Source: Bacteroidales bacterium
GTDB lineage: Bacteria > Bacteroidota > Bacteroidia > Bacteroidales > VadinHA17
Length of the DNA stretch: 11,954 nt
Assembly: GCA_003501665.1 (NCBI GenBank)
Contig: DNOQ01000252.1
Location: 6,816 to 18,769 of the forward strand
Direction of reading: 5' to 3'
Shown: piece after piece, positions 7,052 to 11,954 of the stretch
Numbering within the stretch: the stretch's first letter is position 1
Layout of the letters: every line of letters begins with the position of its first letter
The notes under the pieces: generated by a model
The model's database searches: none
What the model was told of the DNA's origin: nothing
What the model saw: the letters and a program-made list of their open reading frames with translations, nothing else
Made by a program: the position numbers and the translations under genes

Positions 7052-8302
7052 ATGGCAATCATTAAACCTTTCAGGGGACTGAGACCTCCCCGTGAGATAG
7101 TAAAAGATCTGGCATGCCTTCCGTATGATGTAATGAGCACTGAAGAGGCTTTTAAGATGGCACTCGGCAAAGAGTGTTCCCTTCTTCATATTACCAGAGC
7201 CGAAATTGACCTTCCAAAGGGTACCGACATCCACTCAGACGAGGTATATAAAAAATCTGTAAGCAATTTTGCTCTCTGGCAAAAGAACGGATGGCTGAAA
7301 CAGGATGACGAACCAACCTATTACATATATGCCCAGACAATGTCGGGAAGAACACAGTATGGAATTGTCGGTTGTGCTGCAGTAGATGACTATCTGAACG
7401 GGAAGATAAAAAAACATGAACTCACCCGGCCGGATAAAGAACAGGACAGAATGGTACATATACGTACCAATAATGCAAATATTGAGCCGGTATTCCTTAC
7501 ATATCCTCCTGTCAGGGAACTGGATGATATCGTAAAAAGAATAGTAAAAAATGAAGAACCCGAATATGATTTTTTGTCGGAGGACGGTTTCGGACATCAT
7601 TTCTGGCTGGTGCAGAACCCTGTAACTACAGCCCTGATACAAAAGATCTTCGAAGAAAAAGTTCCGTATACCTATGTGGCTGATGGACATCATAGAACTG
7701 CAGCCGCCGCACTTGTCGGAAAGGAAAAACGGGAAAAGAATCCCGGACATACAGGGGATGAAGAGTATAATTTCTTCCTGGCTGTCCATTTTCCGGCCGA
7801 TCAACTGCGAATAATTGATTATAACCGGACAATAAAGGATCTTAACGGATTATCGAACAAAGAATTCCTGACAAAGCTGGAAATGGGTTTCAGGATAAGA
7901 AAAAAAGGAACAAAAATTGTAAGACCACGAAGACTTCATAATCTCTCGATGTACCTCAATGGAATATGGTACAGCCTTACAGCCAGAAGAGGAACTTACG
8001 ATGACAGTGATCCTATCGGGATCCTGGATGTGACAATACTGACAAACCAGGTGTTGTCGCCAATACTTGATATTCAGGACCTTCGCAGATCAAAACGTAT
8101 TGATTTCGTGGGAGGAATAAGAGGACTGGAAGAATTAAAGAAAAGGGTCGACAGCGATGAGATGAAAGTGGCATTTGCACTTTACCCGGTCTCGATGAAG
8201 CAGCTGATCACTATTGCCGATTCCGGTAATATTATGCCTCCCAAAACAACGTGGTTCGAGCCAAAACTACGCAGCGGACTGGTTATTCACCTTCTCGAAT
8301 AA
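7052..8302 (+). CDS. DUF1015 family protein, possible role in serine metabolism
   Basis: A 416-residue cytoplasmic protein of the DUF1015 (COG4198) family, recognised from the N-terminal IIKPFRGLRPP, then LACLPYDVMSTEEA, and the central YVADGHHRTAAAA with D211-G212-H213-H214-R215. No signal peptide or membrane segment is visible. The family has no established function that I can state. The DGHHR motif resembles the G-x-x-R loop of ParB/sulfiredoxin-fold proteins, the fold also used by archaeal and staphylococcal free-serine kinases. That similarity is by eye only. It sits 17 nt after serA and 29 nt before the YggS gene, inside an apparently single transcript with serC, which favours a link to serine or phosphoserine. 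The family call is strong; the function is a hypothesis. Confidence 0.9.
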   Translation: MAIIKPFRGLRPPREIVKDLACLPYDVMSTEEAFKMALGKECSLLHITRAEIDLPKGTDIHSDEVYKKSVSNFALWQKNGWLKQDDEPTYYIYAQTMSGRTQYGIVGCAAVDDYLNGKIKKHELTRPDKEQDRMVHIRTNNANIEPVFLTYPPVRELDDIVKRIVKNEEPEYDFLSEDGFGHHFWLVQNPVTTALIQKIFEEKVPYTYVADGHHRTAAAALVGKEKREKNPGHTGDEEYNFFLAVHFPADQLRIIDYNRTIKDLNGLSNKEFLTKLEMGFRIRKKGTKIVRPRRLHNLSMYLNGIWYSLTARRGTYDDSDPIGILDVTILTNQVLSPILDIQDLRRSKRIDFVGGIRGLEELKKRVDSDEMKVAFALYPVSMKQLITIADSGNIMPPKTTWFEPKLRSGLVIHLLE

Positions 8303-8331
8303 GAAACACTCTGTGTATATTATTGTTTTTC

Positions 8332-9009
8332 ATGTCGGATATTGCCTCAAATATTATCTCTGTTAAGAAAGATATTCCGTCAGGTGTAAAGCTGGTTGCG
8401 GTTTCCAAGACAAAATCCGCAGGCGAAATTCTTGAAGCATATAGCACAGGACACAGACTGTTTGGAGAAAACAGGGTACAGGAACTGCTTTCAAAAAAAG
8501 ATTTTCTTCCCCGTGATATCGAATGGCATCTTATAGGACATCTTCAGAGTAACAAGGTAAAATATATTGTTCCGTTTATCACCCTTATACAATCTGTTGA
8601 TTCCTATAAGCTCCTGAAAGTGATAAATTCTGAAGCTGAAAAAATAAACAGGAGGGTGGATTGTCTCCTGCAGTTCCACATTGCAAGAGAAGAGACAAAA
8701 TTCGGATTCAATATGAAGGAAGCAGAGGCGATGATCAGCTCTTCTGAATTCGGTCAGATAAAAAAAATAAACCTTTGCGGTGTAATGGGCATGGCAACAT
8801 TTACTGAAGATGAAAAAGTGATAAGGGACGAATTCAGGTTACTTACCGGATGTTTTAAGGAATTAAAAAACAGATTTTTCCCGCAAAATGATCAGTTCAG
8901 GGAAATATCCATGGGAATGTCGGGAGATTATAAAATCGCAATTGAAGAAGGAAGTACCTTAATCAGAATTGGAAGTATTATCTTTGGAGAACGTAACAAT
9001 CTGAATTAA
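8332..9009 (+). CDS. YggS/PLPBP family PLP homeostasis protein
   Basis: A 225-residue cytoplasmic protein of the YggS/PROSC (PLPBP) family. It binds pyridoxal 5'-phosphate without known catalysis and buffers vitamin B6 and amino/keto acid pools. The family pattern is complete: KLVAVSKTK with the PLP lysine at K26, LFGENRVQELLSK, IEWHLIGHLQSNKVKYI, QFHIAREETKFGF, CGVMGMATF and SMGMSGDYKIAIEEGSTLIRIGS. The reading frame stays open back to a GTG at 8251, but that stretch overlaps the end of the DUF1015 gene and adds 27 residues foreign to the family. The ATG at 8332 gives the normal length and N-terminus. Co-location with serC, a PLP enzyme, is functionally sensible. Confidence 0.95.
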   Translation: MSDIASNIISVKKDIPSGVKLVAVSKTKSAGEILEAYSTGHRLFGENRVQELLSKKDFLPRDIEWHLIGHLQSNKVKYIVPFITLIQSVDSYKLLKVINSEAEKINRRVDCLLQFHIAREETKFGFNMKEAEAMISSSEFGQIKKINLCGVMGMATFTEDEKVIRDEFRLLTGCFKELKNRFFPQNDQFREISMGMSGDYKIAIEEGSTLIRIGSIIFGERNNLN

Positions 9010-9019
9010 ATATTTGAAA

Positions 9020-9997
9020 ATGGGTAAACTTTCGGTAAAATACCTCGGTCTCGATCTGAGAAGTCCGATTATTGTCAGCAGCAGCAGGTTAACATCAAGT
9101 CTGGGGCACCTTAAGGAAGCAGAGGAAAACGGGGCAGGTGCAGTTGTCCTGAAATCCCTCTTTGAGGAACAGATTGACCACTACATTCATACTATTCCCG
9201 AAACAACCGGTTATCCCGAAGCAGATGATTATATCGCGAATTATATGAGATCCAACACAGTGGATGAATACCTGAGGCTTATAAGAAATGCAAAGGAGAA
9301 CCTGTCGATCCCTGTAATACCAAGTATAAATTGTTATACTTCAGGAGGTTGGACCAGTTTTGCAAAAAACATTGCAGCAGCAGGGGCTGATGCAATTGAG
9401 ATCAATGTTTTCTTTCTGCCGGTTGACCGGAAAAAATCTGCCGCCGAATCTGAGAAGATATACCTTGATCTGATCGAAAAGCTTAAGAAGACGATAAAAA
9501 TTCCGATTGCTGTTAAAATCGGATTCAGATTCTCAAATATCCTGAATATCATAGATCAGTTTTATGTGAGAGGTATTGAAGGCGTGGTTATGTTCAACAG
9601 ATTTTATGAGCCTGATATTGATCTGGATAGTATCGATATAATCCCTGCACCAATTTTCAGCGCTGAAAATGAGATGCGATATGTATTGAGATGGATCGGA
9701 ATGGCAAGTGCACAGGACATAAAAATTGATATTTCCGCATCCACCGGAGTTCACAGTGGGGGTGATGCCATAAAATATTTGCTTGCCGGAGCCAGCTCGG
9801 TACAGGTCTGTTCTGTTCTTTATAATAAAGGCATTAGTTTCCTTAAAACCATAAATGCCCGGATAGAGGACTGGATGGATGCAAAGGGCTTCAGGTCAGT
9901 GAGTGATTTCAGGGGGAAACTTAATTACCGTAATTATACTAAACCGGTAATCTATGAAAGAACCCAGTTCATGAAATATTTTGCAACGGAAGACTGA
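9020..9997 (+). CDS. Dihydroorotate dehydrogenase-like flavoprotein
   Basis: A 325-residue TIM-barrel protein related to class 1 dihydroorotate dehydrogenases. Numbered from the ATG at 9020, it has LSVKYLGLDLRSPIIVSSS at the N-terminus, AGAVVLKSLFEEQ with the FMN-contacting Lys, PVIPSINCYTSGGW, AVKIGFRF, and the phosphate-binding STGVHSGGDAIKYLLAGASSVQVCS. True class 1 enzymes have a catalytic Cys or Ser in an NxSCPN loop. Here the equivalent stretch is E127-I-N-V-F-F-L-P134, so the base is absent. It is therefore probably not a functional PyrD but the widespread 'DHOD-like' family of unknown substrate. An in-frame TTG at 9014 would add two residues; I prefer the ATG. It follows yggS by 10 nt and ends the operon. 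Confidence 0.88.
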   Translation: MGKLSVKYLGLDLRSPIIVSSSRLTSSLGHLKEAEENGAGAVVLKSLFEEQIDHYIHTIPETTGYPEADDYIANYMRSNTVDEYLRLIRNAKENLSIPVIPSINCYTSGGWTSFAKNIAAAGADAIEINVFFLPVDRKKSAAESEKIYLDLIEKLKKTIKIPIAVKIGFRFSNILNIIDQFYVRGIEGVVMFNRFYEPDIDLDSIDIIPAPIFSAENEMRYVLRWIGMASAQDIKIDISASTGVHSGGDAIKYLLAGASSVQVCSVLYNKGISFLKTINARIEDWMDAKGFRSVSDFRGKLNYRNYTKPVIYERTQFMKYFATED

Positions 9998-10002
9998 AAA
10001 TT

Positions 10003-10518
10003 TTACTTTTCAAGTATCTCAATAAGTTCCCTTGTAAGAGCATTTCTTTCATGAGTAAAAGCCCGGGGACTCTTTTCAATAATTTTAATTATATTGTCCT
10101 TTTCCTCCCTGGTGTTGTATTTAACCGATTCCTCAATTAAGGTCATACACTCTATGGCTGTCGCATAGTCACTTTCGAGAAAGATACCGGCAATATCTTC
10201 AATATATCCTGAATAATCAAGCCCCGATTGCCAGCATGATGAAACTAACATACAGATAGTGTCCTGTTTATATGGTTTGAGTATTTCAGCAATTACTTCC
10301 GGACGGACTGAATGATACTTTATATCATTGAAAAACTCTTCAATTATTTCAATATTTTCTTTATCAGACGCGTTGTTATAATATTCAGCAAGTAACGCTA
10401 TTGCACCTTCAAACGGTTCCTCATCGCGAAGTATTTTAATCGCTTCTGTTACAACAACCGGATTACCCTTTTGCAGTATCCCCGCAAGTTCCTTTAATCT
10501 TTTTTCTGATTTGATCAC
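10003..10518 (-). CDS. Helical-repeat (HEAT-like) hypothetical protein
   Basis: A 171-residue soluble, acidic, almost entirely helical protein with no signal peptide or membrane segment. Amphipathic helices of about 30-40 residue periodicity suggest HEAT/ARM-type alpha-solenoid repeats: AIKILRDEEPFEGAIALLAEYYN, ENIEIIEEFFNDIKYHSVRP, YSGYIEDIAGIFLES, AIECMTLIEESVKY. Such folds usually mediate protein contacts. I do not recognise a named family. The start appears to be GTG at 10518 (Val-type start before IKSEKRLKEL); an upstream ATG is out of frame and hits a stop at once. Its 3' end lies 5 nt from the convergent DHOD-like gene, so transcription terminates in or beyond its neighbour. A -7 type box lies upstream at 10537-10544. 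Confidence 0.75.
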   Translation of the reverse strand: MIKSEKRLKELAGILQKGNPVVVTEAIKILRDEEPFEGAIALLAEYYNNASDKENIEIIEEFFNDIKYHSVRPEVIAEILKPYKQDTICMLVSSCWQSGLDYSGYIEDIAGIFLESDYATAIECMTLIEESVKYNTREEKDNIIKIIEKSPRAFTHERNALTRELIEILEK

Positions 10519-10536
10519 CTCATTAAATAATTAATT

Positions 10537-10544
10537 CAAAGTTA
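10537..10544 (-). promoter_or_regulatory. Candidate -7 element for the helical-repeat gene
   Basis: The minus strand reads TAACTTTG, an exact match to TAnnTTTG, about 20 nt upstream of the GTG start. No good TTTG is found at the usual -33 spacing (the nearest, ACTG, is 22 nt away). The match may be real or a product of the AT-rich background. Confidence 0.35.
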
Positions 10545-10571
10545 GAAATTGCTCAATAACATTTTGCAGTT

Positions 10572-10602
10572 TTTGAAAAGTAAAAATAAAATACTAATTT
10601 AG
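10572..10602 (+). promoter_or_regulatory. Candidate Bacteroidota promoter for the lipoprotein gene
   Basis: A perfect TTTG (-33) at 10572-10575 is followed after exactly 19 nt by TAATTTAG (10595-10602), one mismatch from TAnnTTTG. Transcription would start near 10609 with a leader of about 29 nt to the ATG at 10638. This is the best-spaced promoter candidate in the window. Confidence 0.45.
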
Positions 10603-10637
10603 TCCTGGAAAATGTTTGCAATTTAATTGATAAAATC

Positions 10638-11552
10638 ATGAATAGACAGTTCAGAATTAGTTCCGGAATAGGACTTTTATTGTTATTGGGTGTATTGATG
10701 TTCACATCCTGTAAGGGTGGTAAAAAGGCACCACAGGACAATCTGGAAGTGGATGTCAAGGACAGGGAGGCCATATTACAGGATATCAGGCAGGCAGAGA
10801 GGATATTCCAGGCATTGCCTTCTCCACTGGAATCGGCCATGCTTATCAAGTCGGCTGGTGCAAGATTTGAAGAGAAGCTGCTTAATCCCGTAGCCAATGT
10901 TAACAGATATATTACAAATAAAGCGATGGCACTGAACCTCGGTATTTATACCTGCGACCTCAGTTTTGCCAGCCTCTATGAACAGACTCAATTGCTTATC
11001 GATTATATGAACGCGGCTAAAAAAATGGCTGACGGACTGGGTATTTTAAAGGCTATAGAGCAGGAAGATATCGACAGGCTGGAAGAAAATATCAACAATA
11101 GCGAGGTAATAATGGATATTGTATCCCAGACCTTCATGAACTCGAACTCATATCTGGAAGATAACGGGCAGCCTGCAACCGCTGCAATAGTTCTTACAGG
11201 CGGATGGATTGAGGGTTTATATATATCAACACAACTTGTGGATATGAACGATTTTAACGGGAACAAACTTGTAGGGAGGATCATTGATCAGAAACTTTCG
11301 ATTGATATTCTTCTGAACCTTCTGAAGAGCAGTGAGGGCAATCCTGCAGTTGATGAGTTGATGGTGCAGGTGAGAAGATTGAAGAATGTTTTCGACAAGA
11401 TCAAAATAGATACCACGCCGGTAAGACCTGAGTATGATCCGGCTTCAAAAACAACTGTTTTGAAATCGGAAATTAAAACAGATATGACCCCGGCTGTTTT
11501 TATGGAGCTGTCAACAATAGTCACAGAGATCAGAAATTCATTTGTAATTTAG
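10638..11552 (+). CDS. Conserved Bacteroidota lipoprotein of unknown function
   Basis: A 304-residue lipoprotein. The N-terminus has a basic start, a hydrophobic run (GIGLLLLLGVLMF) and a lipobox FTSC with the lipidated Cys at residue 25, followed by the flexible KGGKKAPQDN. The mature part is mostly helical, with blocks such as ALNLGIYTCDLSFASLYEQ, YMNAAKKMADGLGI, an Asn/Glu-rich helix (ENINNSEVIMDIVSQTF) and VLTGGWIEGLYISTQLV. These resemble a lipoprotein family I associate with Bacteroidota, but I know no domain name or function for it. Lysine right after the Cys and no Asp at +2 leave inner, outer or surface location open. It is followed 6 nt later by a secreted-protein gene, so the two are probably co-transcribed and may share an envelope role. 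Confidence 0.8.
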   Translation: MNRQFRISSGIGLLLLLGVLMFTSCKGGKKAPQDNLEVDVKDREAILQDIRQAERIFQALPSPLESAMLIKSAGARFEEKLLNPVANVNRYITNKAMALNLGIYTCDLSFASLYEQTQLLIDYMNAAKKMADGLGILKAIEQEDIDRLEENINNSEVIMDIVSQTFMNSNSYLEDNGQPATAAIVLTGGWIEGLYISTQLVDMNDFNGNKLVGRIIDQKLSIDILLNLLKSSEGNPAVDELMVQVRRLKNVFDKIKIDTTPVRPEYDPASKTTVLKSEIKTDMTPAVFMELSTIVTEIRNSFVI

Positions 11553-11558
11553 AAGACC

Positions 11559-11954
11559 ATGAGATCAGTTAAGACAATTCTGCTGCCTGCAATAATGCTC
11601 ATTGCCATAACCGGATATGTCAATGCTCAGTGTAAGGCATTTGCAAAACGAGAGTGTCTCCCCAGGCTTGTCAGCTATACCCACGACGGAAATTACCATG
11701 CGGCTGTTCTGGTTGAAGGCGAAGAAGCTGAATTATATAAGACTTTTTATTCCGATATGGATTACAGAGTTTCAATAGTAGGTGATGGAAAACTTCCTGC
11801 TATTGAATTCAGGGTACTTGATTCAAATAAAAATGTTCTTTATTCCAATAAAGATAAAAACTATGCAACCACATGGGATTTCAAACTTCAGTCGAGCCAG
11901 CAATTGAAATTTGTTATAAAGGTACCCTCTGCAACACGATCCGGCCAGACACCC
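11559..11954 (+). CDS. Secreted hypothetical protein, cut by the right edge
   Basis: An open frame from the ATG at 11559 runs 132 codons to the end of the window without a stop. The N-terminus is a clear signal peptide (MRSVKTILLPAIMLIAITG, cleavage expected after VNA, before QCKAF). The Cys is not preceded by a proper lipobox, so it is a periplasmic or exported soluble protein rather than a lipoprotein. The mature part has two early cysteines (QCKAFAKREC) and then alternating hydrophobic/polar strands (YRVSIVGDGKL, IEFRVLDSNKNVLYSN, TWDFKLQSSQQLKFVIKV), suggesting a beta-sandwich. No family recognised. It follows the lipoprotein stop by 6 nt, arguing for one operon. Confidence 0.8.
   Translation, partial: MRSVKTILLPAIMLIAITGYVNAQCKAFAKRECLPRLVSYTHDGNYHAAVLVEGEEAELYKTFYSDMDYRVSIVGDGKLPAIEFRVLDSNKNVLYSNKDKNYATTWDFKLQSSQQLKFVIKVPSATRSGQTP

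Noticed and set aside
7235..7804. A 189-codon open frame on the minus strand
   Set aside because: It lies wholly antisense to the DUF1015 gene, whose family motifs are clear. Its translation is rich in Phe, Cys and Ile with no domain-like pattern.
8251..8331. GTG-initiated N-terminal extension of the YggS protein
   Set aside because: It overlaps the end of the DUF1015 gene and adds 27 residues absent from the YggS family; the ATG at 8332 gives the expected N-terminus.
9995..10012. TGAAAA/TTTTCA inverted repeat between the convergent genes as a shared terminator
   Set aside because: The stem is six nearly pure A-T pairs with no GC core, too weak to call a terminator.
10553..10897. A minus-strand 114-codon frame overlapping the promoter region and start of the lipoprotein gene
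   Set aside because: It runs across the lipobox-coding segment and the best promoter candidate, and its translation is low-complexity Ser/Leu with no family pattern.

Overview
The window reads as an ordinary chromosomal stretch of a Bacteroidota genome, probably from the Bacteroidales/Marinilabiliales side. Five things point there. Intergenic DNA is AT-rich, and -7 elements of the Bacteroidota type (TAnnTTTG) can be picked out. Ribosome-binding sites of the usual kind are largely absent. The first long gene has the PorE-like architecture (TPR, PD40 propeller, carboxypeptidase-regulatory-like domain, OmpA) typical of the phylum. SerA is the short form with a KKMGAQT ending instead of the classical catalytic His. 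The lipoprotein near the right end resembles conserved Bacteroidota-only proteins. There is no phage, IS element, CRISPR array or RNA gene that I can see.

Layout. Positions 1-90 are non-coding and hold a short direct repeat and a hairpin. A two-gene minus-strand unit follows: an Hpt phosphotransfer protein (430-792) whose stop codon directly abuts the start of a STAS-domain protein (91-429). A divergent intergenic region (793-948) separates it from a plus-strand group: the PorE-like envelope protein (949-3090), gcvT (3095-4195) and a ComB-family phosphatase (4216-4938). After a 93-nt gap with a candidate promoter comes a tight plus-strand operon: serC (5032-6102), serA (6114-7034), a DUF1015 protein (7052-8302), a YggS/PLPBP-family protein (8332-9009) and a dihydroorotate dehydrogenase-like flavoprotein (9020-9997). 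A convergent minus-strand helical-repeat protein (10003-10518) follows. The window closes with a plus-strand pair: a lipoprotein (10638-11552) and a secreted protein cut by the right edge (11559 onward).

How the genes work together. SerA and SerC make O-phosphoserine from 3-phosphoglycerate. GcvT belongs to glycine cleavage, which is linked to serine through glycine and one-carbon units. YggS manages PLP, the cofactor of SerC. The DUF1015 protein carries a DGHHR motif reminiscent of ParB/sulfiredoxin-fold proteins, the fold used by free-serine kinases, so a role in serine/phosphoserine metabolism is a testable idea. ComB next to a phosphoserine-producing operon raises a possible link to C3 sulfonates (sulfolactate, cysteate), which matter in Bacteroidota that make sulfonolipids.

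The best second-look items are the DUF1015 protein in the serine operon, the SerA and DHOD-like proteins that lack classical catalytic residues, and the ComB neighbourhood. I did not find clear evidence of a wholly new multi-gene system.
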